NCBI GenBank assembly: GCA_027475525.1
Contig: JAMWFC010000044.1
Span: 497,340 to 561,339 of the forward strand
From: Macrolepiota albuminosa
Taxonomy: Eukaryota; Basidiomycota; Agaricomycetes; Agaricales; Agaricaceae
Direction: 5' to 3'
Length of the DNA stretch: 64,000 nucleotides
Shown here: positions 10,215-21,986 of the stretch, one piece after another
How the letters are laid out: each line of letters begins with the position of its first letter
Position numbering within the stretch: position 1 is the first letter of the stretch
Translations under genes and position numbers: made by a program
The notes under the pieces: model-generated
The model's database searches: none
The model's input: the letters and a program-made list of their open reading frames with translations, nothing else
Told to the model about the DNA's origin: nothing

Positions 10215-11059
10215 TTAACATCATGCTAACTGAGTCTATGGTGGTAGATTTGCCTGCAGTCAAGGGGTCAACTACCCCACCAAGGATAGAATCAGCACCT
10301 CCTCCTCCTATGATCAATGTCACACCAGAGGAGGAGTCAATGATGATGGAGATAGGTGTGGTTATGGGGTTCTCATTGGACAGGTCATAGACCCATATTT
10401 TTTAGGTAACTTTGAGTATGCACTCAACATTTTCAGGCTGACACGCACTGCAGTGTAGCATGTATATACAGTGGACTCATGTGTGAAGTCAATCTCTTTT
10501 ATTTTAAATTTCATCTTGTTTTTTGCTGCTTGCTTTCTATGCGTAATAGCACACTAAGATGTTGTGAGATTCAATGTCTATAGTTGAGACTACTACCTTG
10601 AACATGATACTAATGCCCTATAGCAATGTTCTCAGTTAAACTCCTCTCCTAAGACTAAGTATTTGGTCTCATTGGGGGATATGTAACGGAGCATCACATG
10701 TGTTACTAGCATCAACAACGCTATCTGCATACAGTAGAGTATTATGTAAGATAACATCTTGTATTCACTCTAGTTCTAGTCAAATCTGATACTGCAGTCT
10801 GATGCATACAGTAGAGTATTATGTAAGATAACATCTTGTATTCACTCTAGTTCTAGTCAAATCTGATACTGCGGTCTGATTTAGCACTGTGTGATACATA
10901 CAAGATAGTTCTAGCTTATAACCAATGGTTACACAAACTGTCTAGAATTTTTAATCTGCTTAGCTAATTATTATTTACTACATAGTATAATAAACAAAGT
11001 AAAGTTTGTCAAGCATCCAATTAAACTTCTTTTATAATTTAATCAGAGTCACATGATAT
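10215..11059. other. No gene; CpG-poor decayed sequence
   Basis: A short open frame continues to TAG at about 10388 with a Pro/Glu/Met-rich peptide, which is too short to classify. The rest is AT-rich and contains a 77-bp duplication. Confidence 0.4.
10727..10880 (+). repeat. 77-bp tandem duplication (e), one mismatch
   Basis: 10727-10803 and 10804-10880 match except for A at 10796 against G at 10873. Confidence 0.92.
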
Positions 11060-11272
11060 TCAGCTCATTTGCAAACAAATATGCAGCCTGATGATTGTCA
11101 GAAAAACCATCAAGCCTGAAAATAAGGAAAAGGGGAAAAAACCACTGACAAAGAAGTCAGTGTTGATTATTGAGAGTGATGATGGTATGAAAGCTAACCA
11201 ATAGTTAGCAGATGAACCAGCCAGTCCAATTGTGGGACCATCAAAACTGTCTGAAAGAGCAAGAAGCGGGCA

Positions 11273-11930
11273 ATGGAGTCTAGTCACAGTGAGGACATTG
11301 TGGCTGGTGTGATGGCAGGGGTAGAGAGCCATTTGGACAGGATAGAGAATATGTTCCAGGAAGTATTGCAAAATGTTGGGGTGCAGGTGTGGGATGAGTT
11401 TGTCATGGCTGAGGAGAGCTGGTTACTGCGTATTGAGGACTTCTTCTGTTGCTATCAGATTCAGGTTGACATGCTTGGTGGCTGCATAGATAACCTGCAG
11501 AACAATATTTCTCTCATGGGTGCCACACTTGCAGACCACAACAGATGGATCCATCAGATGGAATAGGAGATCCACAATATTTGAGATGTGGTTGACACTT
11601 TGCAGAATTGACTTCACATCTCCACCCATCCCTCCAGTCCATCAGCTCAGGATGATGTAGCAGTGCATACAATAGAGCACAGTAGACTTGGACTCATCAT
11701 TGAAGAGGAAGAAACCACTGCTGACCAATCTCCTGCCACTGCTGACATATCCATTCCCACTGCTAACATAACAGTGGACTGGTTGAATGACCTTAGTGCA
11801 GCTGCTACTCTGCCACTGCTGACATATCCATTCCCACTGCTAACATAACAGTGGACTGGTTGAATGACCTTAGTGCAGCTGCTACTCTTTTTGCTGGTAT
11901 AGACATATTAATGTATTGAGCTGCATCCTC
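11273..11930 (+). pseudogene. Unrecognised decayed coding stretch
   Basis: An open frame at 11273-11566 gives an acidic, helical peptide (AGVESHLDRIENMFQEVLQN). Translation resumes after stops with EEEETTADQSPATADISIP near 11700-11760. The composition suggests a former coiled-coil protein, but I recognise no family. A 77-bp duplication at 11733-11886 lies in it. Confidence 0.3.
11733..11886 (+). repeat. 77-bp perfect tandem duplication (f)
   Basis: 11733-11809 and 11810-11886 are identical. Confidence 0.95.
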
Positions 11931-14200
11931 CTGTAATATTTGTGCTTGAGACTTGTGGGGTTGCTTGGAATTTGTTGCCAATTAGTTAGGCAATGCCTTG
12001 TGCTTTTTTTGGTTTTGTAATGCCGGCCTTCTCTCACCTTCAAATTAATCATTGTCCTCATCTTGAAGAGGTGTTGAGGGGAGTTCCAGGCAGGTCTCAG
12101 AGATCATGTCTGTTAAACTGATGAAAAGTTGGAAAGGGGGTCGGCAAGTGTCAAGTGCTAGGGTAAAAAGCGCCTGTAAAAGAAGTGGTAAGTGAACACA
12201 GCAATATGAGTGGCAAGAACATGGTAAGCTTAGCGAGGTATAAGAACATTAATGCCTGCCATAGATGCGAGGCATGAGTATGTTGTTAGATAGCAATAGT
12301 CTGCAGCTGCCAATTACTTTGATGTTGCCAACCATAAATGAACTTAGACTGTAAGGGAGACTAGAGTGAGTGGGGCAGGAAACTCTGTTCTGATGATTGT
12401 ATGCACAAGTTGGTAAGTACATTGTATACTACAAGGAGTTTACTGTTGCCAAATAATTAATAACACCAAAGTGCAGTAAACTGAAAAATTTTATAGGGTG
12501 GCTTCAATGATTTCAGATCTCTACCATCTATTCAACATGCTTAGCAATGCCAGATTGCAGATCACAATGCTAAACCATCAATCCATCAACCTTCTATCTG
12601 TTTAAGATACTAAGCGATGTCAGGCACCAAATTGAGGTGCTAAGCAGTGTCAGATGCCAAGGTCAAACACTAAGCTATCTGTCAGTTTTGATAGATCATC
12701 AGTCTTCTCGCTAAGCACTGTCATCAGTGACTGATGCCATCTGTCAGTTGTCATTCTGTCTGCTGTCAGTGCTATCGTTGATCAGATCTGCTTTTTGCTG
12801 TGCATGGCCATCAAATATTGCCAAAATTGGTCAATTAGTGCATGCTAAGGTATCTTGAATCAGTGCTGTGTTGCCGTAGCCTGCTGTTGATGTGCTGATC
12901 CTGTATGAGGTCCTATCAATGCTAGGTGACAGAAGAAGTGTAGGCCCCAGTTGCCACTCCAAGTTGGCTCCACATCCAGTGACTAAAGCAGATCTGCTAT
13001 CAGTGGCTCTATCATTAGCAATGGTCCTATTATTGCCATCAACTACTGCTGATGGTGTTGGCCTCTGTTTTCGCTTCTACAAGCAACAGTGCAATGGCAT
13101 CTATCTCTGTACCACACAATGTCCTGTCTCAAGCTACTGTACTAAAATTTGCAAGAGGTTGTTGACTATATCAAGTCACGCCTCATTGCAGCACTTTCCA
13201 TATTGGGCAATCTTGCACCAAGTCTTGAAGCAGAAGAGGCATAGATTATCCAGCATTTAGACAAGGAGTTGGTAAGATAACTTCAAAATGTGTAAATATA
13301 TTGTGATCTGAATATGTGCCATACAACTTTATTTTGTCATATCTGGAGGCTGCATCACTGAATAATATGGTCTGCAATGTCTCAGACATTATCAAAAGCA
13401 TGAGCCAATTTTTTCCTCTTCAAAATCAGCAAACCTTGCCCACAAAGATCCTGGAGTTTGTTGATGGCCATCAAGGTCTAATCAGGAATCTGTATAGCTG
13501 TGATTGGTGGAACCACATTGGCTGAGAGGATGTTCAGGTTTTAAGCAATGAAACACTGGAGCATTGCCTTCTCGTACATTAGCAAGGCTTCCACTCTTTT
13601 GAAAGCTTCTTCTTGGCATGCAACTGCTGGCCACCCATAACATTGTCATCTACAGAAATGGTGTCTGTCCCACCACCAGACAATTTGCTCTGTGTGTTTG
13701 CAGGTAGCAGATCTACCAGGGGCCACCAGCAGATGCTTCTAGCTCTAGACAAGTGGCAGTCACTAGATAGGATAGAACATGTCTCAACAGCCAACAATAT
13801 GATTTGTCTGTTTGCTGGTAGCAAGTCCATTGCTGCTTCCATTGTCAGTTCTATTGCTAGGTTTGTAAATCCTGCTGAGATAGGACAATTGACAGGCATC
13901 AAGTCCCATACCAACAGTATTGATGGTGAGCAACCTGATCTTCAAGACTGCCTCTTCATGGCCCATCCTACCACTCTCTCCAATGTCAACTCTCTCCAAT
14001 GGCCATCCTTGATGCATATCAAACCCTTGAATCCACAACATCCATTCCACCACCTCTACAGTCAGAATAAACCTGGACTGGTGTATGGCCCTACAATGGA
14101 ACACTCTCATGTTGTGGTTTAACCAGTATTCCAACTTCCTTCCACCTCAGCAGCTTATATCTGCTGGACATTTATGGAGCTGGGGAAAACTAACAATGAC
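11931..14200. other. No supported gene; decayed repeats
   Basis: 12590-12780 repeats phrases such as CTAAGCAGTGTCAGATGCCA and CTAAGCGATGTCAGGC. The same wording appears in the solo LTR at 20727-21763 (near 21410), so this may be a very old relative. Open stretches at 12892-13260 and 13613-14122 show no recognisable domain. Confidence 0.35.
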
Positions 14201-14623
14201 TAGGTAGATATCCCTAATCCATCCATTAGTGACTCTGACTTAGAGGGTATCTCTTCTTTGTTTATTGTGGCAGATGATAAGATGGAAAACGAATCTTTGC
14301 TGCCTTTGTTCATTCTTGCAGAAGAGGAGACAGAAGACAATAATTTGCCTCCTTTGTTCATTCCTGCAGAAGAGAAGATAGATAACAATTCTTTGCTACC
14401 TCTATTTATTGTTGGTGAAGAAGCAGAAGGACTAACAGCAATTCAGACTGTGGCGGCCAGTGATGGCAGACAAACAGAAGTCTGGAGGGGTGAACATATA
14501 GCAACCAAGGACAAAGAAAACCTTCTGCTGCTATTTGTTGTGACAGCAGAGGAGATGAATAGAAGCATGGCAGCCGATGATAAAGAAAATCTTCCACCAC
14601 TTTTTGATGTAATGGCTCTTTAA
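14201..14623 (+). pseudogene. Repeat-peptide open frame, unknown
   Basis: The frame is open from about 14206 to TAA at 14621. It encodes at least three tandem units of about 24 residues of the form LLPLFI-x-AEE-x-DNN (LLPLFILAEEETEDNN, LPPLFIPAEEKIDNN, LLPLFIVGEEAEG). Two degenerate units follow after DKENL. It has no known family, and upstream coding is interrupted. It may be part of a former gene or a fast-evolving satellite-like coding repeat. Confidence 0.35.
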
Positions 14624-14659
14624 TCCTAGTCTTCCCCCTTCCAACAATCTCCTTCTCCA

Positions 14660-15096
14660 AGCCTACCTACTGATAACAATGTCCAGGAGTGAGAGGAATA
14701 TGAGACATGTATGACTTGACACGAGATAAAGAGAAGAATTAACAAATTGTATCAACAATGTGAGTTATAATTTGGCACTAGTAATCATAGTTCATTTATT
14801 TCAACAGAACAAGAATTTTGCTCTAGAGCAAAACATGGTTGATGTAGGCCCATTGGCCCTTTCAATCAAGCTGATCATACTAATAATGTGTCTGTTGATA
14901 TGTCAGAGTCACCCTCACCATCTTCATCATCATGCCTGATAGCAAACTATGATGATAGCAGACTACCTGCTTGATGAGGATTTCTTTTATTCAGACACAT
15001 TACATAGATCTAATAAAGAGGAGGAATACATATCAGATGAGTAATTTAATTGTTAATTACTATAATTCATGGCTTTTTTATTGGTTATTTTTTATT
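14660..15096. other. No gene seen
   Basis: AT-rich, CpG-poor sequence without an open frame of note. It forms the target of the SINE-like insertion that follows. Confidence 0.4.
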
Positions 15097-15113
15097 AAAA
15101 TTAACCGTCCCAT

Positions 15114-16293
15114 AATCGGACAGGTGGCCTAACAGTTATCTGGTCTGTGTTGTTGGGCAGATGCTCCTGCCCTAGAAGTTTTGAGTTCAATTCCCACACA
15201 TGCAAGGGTACTGTGAAGCCCTGTGAGTGCAATGTCACATGTCATACAAGAGTCTGGCCTTGGTAAAGTCAGTTTGATGGGGAGATATCTCCACTCTTAG
15301 AGGGCATGTCTGGCAGCATAATCATGTGATTAGGAGTCTGGTCTTGATAAAGTCAGTTTGCAGGAGAAATATCTCCACTCCTTATCATGGTCCTGGATAG
15401 ATTTAGGATCTATCTCCAAATACAGCAATGCACTGAGAGGGGATGATAAGCAGGGAAATTGTCCTCATAACAAGCTGACCATTAGGATAGGCCATCCCTC
15501 CCTCATTGGCTAGTCAGTGGCATTAGTCTTTGGTAGTAAGGAGGCAAAAAGCCAAATTGCAGAAAAAGCCTCCTGAAACAACTCTGACTCTGGCAATGTG
15601 ACCAGAAGCAAGTTGGTAGGCTGAAAGGCGAGGTGTAGAGTGAGGACACATGGGGATCCACACTTAGGCATCAGTGAACCATGTGCCTTGCAACTGGAAG
15701 CTGAACAGCTGGTTTGGTCTCTGGCCTAGTAGGTGGGCAGTATCAGACTCAGGCAGTTCCTGGCATCTGAATTGAGAGTATTAAATCCTACACCAGTTTG
15801 CATGATCATAATAAAGTCATATTTGAGTCCAAGTTGATTCCGAAATGTGCTGCTGCAATGAGGCATTGCCTCTTCCATAAGAAAGGGGCTAAATTTTGTT
15901 ACACATGAGAGTGACCCCAAAAAGATCCCCACAAACTCAGAGATAAAGAGAAAAGTGATAAGGACTATGACCCAGAGATTAAAGTTAGATTGCCTGGCCA
16001 CAGATGATTTCCGGTTTGGAAAAAAGGCGTCAGATGTTAAAGTGGTCAGAAAAACTTGGGGTGACCTATTGCTGCCAGGATCAGACCTAATTAAGACTTG
16101 GAGATATGCAACCAAGGTTTTAGTGGGTATAGGGTAAACTGAGTCCCACACTGTATGTGTAAGTGCATTTCCTGCAAAGTGGCTCCAATCCTAAAACACA
16201 TGAACAACCCAACCTAAAATATCCAGGACCATAGAGATCGACTAGGTGGATTGTCCATGGTTCCATAGTGGTACTACTAAAAAAAAAAAAAAA
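15114..16293 (+). mobile_element. tRNA-derived SINE-like retroposon with TSD and poly(A)
   Basis: The unit is flanked by AAAATTAACCGTCCCAT at 15097-15113 and again at 16294-16310, a 17-bp target duplication. It ends in about 20 A. Near its start, TGGCCTAACAG fits a pol III A box and AGTTCAATTCC fits a B box, about 50 bp apart. The body of about 1.1 kb carries an internal diverged repeat (AAAGTCAGTTTG ... ATATCTCCACTC at about 15270 and 15350). A long body is unusual for a SINE. It may be compound, or a tRNA head fused to another retroposed sequence. Confidence 0.7.
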
Positions 16294-16399
16294 AAAATTA
16301 ACCGTCCCATTGTGCTGATGACGAATCTATTATAAATTTGTTTAATCTGTTATGCTACTCTTATGAATGGGAGATGGGATGCATTAGCAAAAAACTACA

Positions 16400-16510
16400 C
16401 ACTATTTAACAATTATACAAGAGGGACTTGAACCCTCCAATTGTGCACTAGAAGGAATATAAACTGACAATATTTTGCTAGACCACACGATGTTGTGTGA
16501 ATTATACATA
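16400..16510 (-). repeat. tRNA-like SINE head
   Basis: On the minus strand GGTTCAAGTCC is a perfect B box, and TGGTCTAGCAA upstream resembles an A box. A cloverleaf is not convincing, so this is a SINE relic rather than a tRNA gene. Confidence 0.45.
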
Positions 16511-17034
16511 AATATTGCTCTAATATTGTGTACTAGGCTACAGCACTTTACTACAGACATTTCAATTAATTCAGCAAGTCAAAAGACATCATTATATGTT
16601 ATTAAAGCAAAAGCATACAAGTCAATATGGTTAGGTTGGTAAATTTATTTGATTCATTTATCTGCTCATAGACAGAACACAGGTTGACTGGACTTGTTTT
16701 CCCCTCTTTCAACCCAGTACCGGCCCTACTAAAATATTTGTTTTTTTTACACGGAATCTAACATTTGCTGCTGTCTACTAATATCTGCTAATGTCTGCTA
16801 GCATCAATCCATTCAAAACTTCTTGCAACACATGTAATAAATGATTAGCTACTAACATCTGCTAGTATCATTCATTTGATCCATTCAAAACTCCAGAGAT
16901 TACTTGAGAAGTTTAGGATGGAAAAACTTGCCACATACTAGGGCAAGGTCGTTCAACCTAAACTTCTCAAGTAATTTCTGAAGTTTTGAACAGATTAAAT
17001 AAATGACATTAAAGATGTCAGCAGCCTCCTGCTA

Positions 17035-17130
17035 TAATTTGCACTAGGGAGAGTCAAACCTGCCTTTTGTGCATGATATAAAATATCTATTTATCAATAT
17101 TTCATTGGACCACAGGTGCTTACTATATAA
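17035..17130 (-). repeat. tRNA-like SINE head
   Basis: On the minus strand, TGGTCCAATGA (A-box-like) and GGTTTGACTCT (B-box-like) have similar spacing to the neighbouring copies and share the word AATATT after the A box. Confidence 0.45.
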
Positions 17131-17214
17131 GTTAGTGCAGTGTACATGTAGAGCAAAAATGCATGGAATACCAATTGATAAACAAAAATCTCTGCACCTG
17201 TTTATTATATGTAC

Positions 17215-17310
17215 TGTATGCACTGCATGGGAATCGAACCCACTGCCTGGCACAATATAGATTAACAATTGATAGATATTCCATTGAACCACTGAGACTT
17301 ATTACAACTT
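17215..17310 (-). repeat. tRNA-like SINE head with consensus boxes
   Basis: On the minus strand, TGGTTCAATGG is a perfect A box and GGTTCGATTCC a perfect B box. The intervening AT-rich sequence and missing acceptor pairing argue against a functional tRNA. It is the best conserved of the local copies. Confidence 0.55.
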
Positions 17311-17458
17311 GGTATGGTATATACATAAACTGGTCAAAAGACACCATCTCTATAAATTTATTTGATCTGTTCATCTGCTCATAGATGAGACACAGGTCTA
17401 CCAGACTTGTTTCTCCTTTTTTAGCCCAGCACTGTTTCTACTAAAATATTTGTCATTT

Positions 17459-18165
17459 TGACACAGGAAGAGGATGTCAGCTACTGTCTGCTGATGTTGG
17501 CTGGCTCACATGCCAATGTCTGCTATGGTCCGCTGGCATGCCAGCAGACAGTGGACACCCACACACCCCATTCTGTCATTCCCCCTCTTTCTCCTCAGTG
17601 CCATCCTCTCCACTCTCCAGACTACCTCACATGCCACCTCATCTGCCACATGCACCCTGCTTCTCTCCTTCCTCTGACCTGATGTCCAACATCTGCTATG
17701 TCCACTGGCATGCCAGCAGACACCCATGCTCCTGCCCTTTCTCCTTTCCTCTCTTTCTCCCCACCCCCATTCCTTTTCTGCCATCTCCATGCTCTCCAAG
17801 ATGCCGCCCTATGCAGCAGATGCCCATACACTCCCTTTTCTTCTCTCCTGCCCTAATGCCAGACAATGCCAGGAGTTGCCAATAGATTTCCGTGGATGCT
17901 GACAGATACTAGCAGATATCTGACAGATACCAACAGATGTACGACGGATGCCAACAGATGTCAGCAGGTCCTGACAGCTGCTGACAAACTCTGACAGATG
18001 CTGGCTGATGGCAGATGATGCCAACACCCTTTTCAAGCCACAAAAACTCTTTTGGGTGGTATGCCACCCCCCTTCCATCTCTAAATATCCATACAGGAAC
18101 CTGTAGGGATGTAACTGGGTGGCTGTTCATTGTGTTATCCAACCTTTGATTCTATTTATTGGTAA
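17459..18165. other. No gene; TG/CA-rich low-complexity
   Basis: CTGCT/CAGCAGA-type words and (T)CTCC runs dominate. 17880-18020 repeats CTGACAGATGC-like units. The open frames here are by-products of this composition. Confidence 0.4.
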
Positions 18166-18290
18166 CAGACCTGTGGTGCAATGGTTAAATTATCAGTGTG
18201 TTCCATTGCTGGAGGCTTTTCCAAGGCCAGAGGTTTGATTCTTCCCATAGTCATAGGGCCAAGAAGATGAGTTACCCTTTTTTTTGGTCT
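18166..18290 (+). repeat. tRNA-like SINE unit
   Basis: TGGTGCAATGG is a perfect A box, followed about 60 bp later by GGTTTGATTCT, a near B box. A T-run follows at about 18279. Plus-strand copy, with no clear target duplication. Confidence 0.5.
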
Positions 18291-19165
18291 AACCAGCCTC
18301 TGTGGGCCTGCATAGGCCTCTGTGAATGTCTGCTAGTGCCCTGCACAGGCCTACCTGGGTCCACATAAGTTTGAGTAAGTCAACATAAGTCTGCATTGGA
18401 TATCTGCTGTGGCTTGCATAGGCCTGCATCGGTCTGCAGGGCCCTTTTATAGACGTATGCTGGCATCAGGGGTGGAAAAAAGAAAGAAGGGGAGGCACAC
18501 AGCCTCAAGTTATTGCAGGGAGGAAGAGAGAGGGGAGGGAAGTGGGGAACCTCAAGGAGGGTTTACTCATGCCATGATGTCTGCCAACAGAGGAGGTTTT
18601 CACTTGTGGGCTGATGCCTGCTGGTGGCTGCTGATGCATATTGACGTCTGCTAGTGTCCACTGGCATCTGCCAGGCCTGCATGCGCATGTGTGTGCCCAC
18701 CTTTTATTGATCCACTGGACCGTGTCATACAGCACATTGTAACACGTCCATGGCTCTGTATTCTATGGCACTGTGGGGACTGCTCCACTACAGTGTAGCA
18801 GACTTTGCTGAACATGTATGGTACAGCACAAAGCAAGCTCCTGTACAACATATGACACATACTGTTGTGATGTCTCTATGTGCCAACATGTGTTTCAGAA
18901 GATCAACCTGATTTGCCAATAAGGTAGTAGAGGCCATTTGCCTCAGGGTTCTGAGGGAGAGTACTTTCCTCATCATGTTTGAACATAAGATAATAATGAT
19001 TGTCTTCTGTCATCTCCTGCCATCTATCCTATTGCAGGATTGTGAGAGGGGTACTATATATAGCAAGGTGCTTCATGTGCTCATTGTCAATCTGTTTAAA
19101 GATGTCCAAAAACCTTGTTGGGACATGGAGCTGCTGTTTTAACAAGGCTATGCCATAAGTGTACA
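18291..19165. other. No gene seen
   Basis: GTCTGCTGG/AGGCCTGC word repeats are common. There are no domains and no introns. Confidence 0.4.
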
Positions 19166-20697
19166 CATGGTCTATCTAGTCTAGTTGGATACAATTGTGT
19201 AATAAGATATGTAATGTGTAATCATCCCAGAAGTTTTGTGCCTGGTTGTTGGGCACATACACTTGTTGGATTTCAAGCTGAGCCCTGTGTTGGAACACAA
19301 GGGGCTGCTCAGGGAAGGAAGCATTATACAAGGCAACTGCCTCATAGTAAAGTCCTGGACAGGCCATGACAAGAGTCATGCACTAAACAATCACAGGTTT
19401 GGCTGTGCTATTTGTGCAGAGAGCTCAATACAATGCAAACTCAAAGAGAGTTTGCCAGTACATGCAGTAGGCATAATCTACTTTGATACTCTAATATGTG
19501 TTTTCCATCTCTGGGTGACTAAAAATAGTATATATTGAGCAAGCTGGTCCAGATCAAATAGAGGGGTTGAATGTAGTATGCACATTATGCGCAGCATGGT
19601 GGAGCCATCCTCTTTTGTGTGCAAAAAGTGCTCTAAAATGTTTTATTGCTCAACAAGAGCAAAGTTGTCAGGACCTTGCACCAGGTTGACAAGACTTTGA
19701 TATAGCAGCTCTGTCATGAGGAGCCACATTGTTCTGTTGTGCAGAGCTTCATCTGTTCAATATGTGAATATCTGAAGCTCTGTGATCAGCATATACACAA
19801 CAATTCTGTCATGATAAGGGACATAAGGGTTCATATAATATTTATAGAGCTTTTCAGCTCTAGAGAGGTGCAGAGAAGACTGCAAGAGGCATGTTTATAC
19901 ACAATTGTGCTAAATATGTAGTGCCCAGAGGCAAACTCATATGCTGCAGCCTAGTTGGCATCAGCTCCTATCAACATCATATTTATATAATACAAATAGT
20001 AGGTGTAGTGGCTGAGTGCTCTTCTAAAACACAAGTTCATCCACTCAATATCAAGCAGCCCCCACACCTTTACCTCCAATGTATTGGGAATTCTACCTGA
20101 GAAATCATTCTCAGCCCTATAACAAAGGGCTTGTTCTGCTTTGGCATGATCTGTCTTCTTCTTTGCTAAGTGCTTATTGCATGTAACACATTGAAAATAG
20201 TCAGCAACCAATTCCTCTTTCTCTCCTTTCTCCTGCTCTGAGCTCAACTTGCCATAGTTGAAGAGAAAGACTGCCTTTGCTTTGCCTTTTCCAGGCATGG
20301 TTTGCTTCTTCTTGATTGCCACCAGACTATCATACTGTGCTAGAGTGCATGAATCTAGGGTCAACATGACCACAGAATATTGTGCCAGTAGAGCAAGCAT
20401 CAACATAGACAATACAAGCTGCTCCAGCCTTGTTTAGGAACATTTTTAAAAAAGTGTAAGACTTCCAATCTGAATGCATTGAGCAGCAATTTATGGCTGC
20501 AATGCTAGTGAGATGATACCAACTTATCCAGAGCATGTGATGACAATGGTGGCTGAGCCACCAGAGGTGCAGGTGCAGTTCACACCAGAGTTCTCCCTCT
20601 GGGCTCAGCACAAGATACATTGTAAATAGGTGCTTTTTGTGCTATAATGACAGGTTTGGACCCAATGATTGGAGCCTGAGAGGATGCAGGTTTCTTC
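19166..20697 (-). pseudogene. Decayed minus-strand coding sequence, unrecognised
   Basis: Open pieces at 19176-19379 (FPEQPLVFQHRAQLEIQQVY) and 19951-20412 (MPGKGKAKAVFLFNYGKL, then CVTCNKHLAKKKTDHAK) look like former protein. The CX2C...H pattern could be a zinc finger of BED type, but this is weak. Copia-1 inserted at 20697. Similar minus-strand coding style resumes at 27713-28045. Confidence 0.3.
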
Positions 20698-20726
20698 TGT
20701 TGGGAATGGAAATGCCGTGACCACGC

Positions 20727-21763
20727 TGATGACACCCAAATTGTGCTAAGGTGCACTATCACTAGTACAGCTACTTAGTCAATATAGCTTTGGGTGTGCT
20801 AAATATGGGAGAGAGTCCTGGACAGGTCCCAGAAAACGCACAGTAGGCAAGAGGTTGGTGGTAAGGAAAAGGGGAGATTGGTGCTTATGTAAGGCCCAAA
20901 AATGCGGCAAGAGTATGCTAAAAATCACCAATAAAAGGTGCTAAGAGGTGTGGGAAAGAGTCGCCAAGGAAAGGCACTAAGGAGTACGGGAGAGAGTCGC
21001 CAAGGAAAGGCGCTAAGGAGCACAGGAGAGAGTCGCCAAGGAAAGGTGCTAAGAGACACTGTAAAGGGGTCACTAAGAGGCGCTAAGTGTTAGCACCTAA
21101 AAGAGATGATAAAATGACAAGATTGCTTAGCAGATCTAAGCACAAATGCCTTGCCGTAGTTGCAAGGCACTAAGAGATTGCAGACAGAAAGAGTGAGAGA
21201 GAACTAAAGCAGAGTCCCCTTGCCGACATGGTCAACAAAAGGTAGTCTGTTGCATAGGGTGACCGAAATGTTGGGATACAATCCCTACTGCCAAATTTAT
21301 TTTCTACTACTAAAAAAAAGTAAGTATTTATATGTAAATGAATGCCGTGAATTAAACTATATGGTGAAAAAGTCCACAATCATGCTGTCAGTCTGAGTCG
21401 GCAAGAAGCTAAGCGATGTCAGGTGCTAAGGTGAAACTCCAAGCTGTCTGTCATAAAATACTTCATCATTCCTGCTGCCACCGGCTAAGAGCATCATGGG
21501 TGCCAAGTGTCTGTGTCCATGTATGGCCCTGAAGGGTGAGTGGCAAGGTGCGGCAAGGTGTCAAGAGGAGTGCTAAGAATAGATGGTGCCATAAAGAGTG
21601 GTCCTGGAGTAATTAGAGGCTCCAGCTGCAAGTTATTAACATAAAAATATGCAAAAATTAGCCTCTGGAGCGCTAATACGTGCCGCTCCTGGTGGTCTCA
21701 GTGTGCCAATGTGAGGTGCTTGTGTTGGCACTATCCATGGTCATCTATAATGGGAGCTCATCA
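20727..21763 (-). mobile_element. Solo LTR inside the copia-1 5' LTR
   Basis: On the minus strand it runs TGATGA ... TCATCA. It is flanked by ACGC at 20723-20726 and 21764-21767, and removal restores the copia LTR (GACC-ACGC-CTCAC; the other LTR has ATGC). The TGAT...ATCA ends and 4-bp TSD match the gypsy LTR family at 33349, although the bodies differ. It contains three 36-bp repeats at about 20955-21060. Confidence 0.8.
20955..21060 (-). repeat. 36-bp tandem repeat, three units
   Basis: GAGTCGCCAAGGAAAGG occurs at 20958, 20994 and 21030 at exact 36-bp spacing, with the unit ending CTAAGGAG. It lies inside the solo LTR. Confidence 0.85.
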
Positions 21764-21986
21764 ACGCCTCACAGAGTGGCCACAGCACCATGCAGGGGCC
21801 ACAATGACGCTTTGTCCCAAATAACATATATATATGCACCTACTCACAGGAGTACCCTCAGTTCTGTTTATACGCACTGAGGGTACGTTGCTCTTAAACC
21901 ATGTCTTACATACCATTACTTACCACACATACCTAGATCTATACTTACACTACGCGTATTATCTAGGTACACAAATATAGTTCCAT

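Larger units (their letters stand above)
20698..21986 (+). repeat. Copia-1 5' LTR, split by an insertion
   Basis: 20698-20726 and 21764-21986 together match the 3' LTR at 27353-27624, including CACAGAGTGGCCACAGCACC and the TATATATATG box. The last bases differ from the 3' LTR, so the exact end is uncertain. Confidence 0.8.

Noticed and set aside
15726..16151. Minus-strand 141-residue protein inside the retroposon
   Set aside because: No domain, opposite to the element orientation, and no sister copy to show conservation.
17215..17310. Functional tRNA gene on the minus strand with perfect A and B boxes
   Set aside because: No convincing acceptor or anticodon stem, and AT-rich middle. Diverged sisters nearby point to a SINE.
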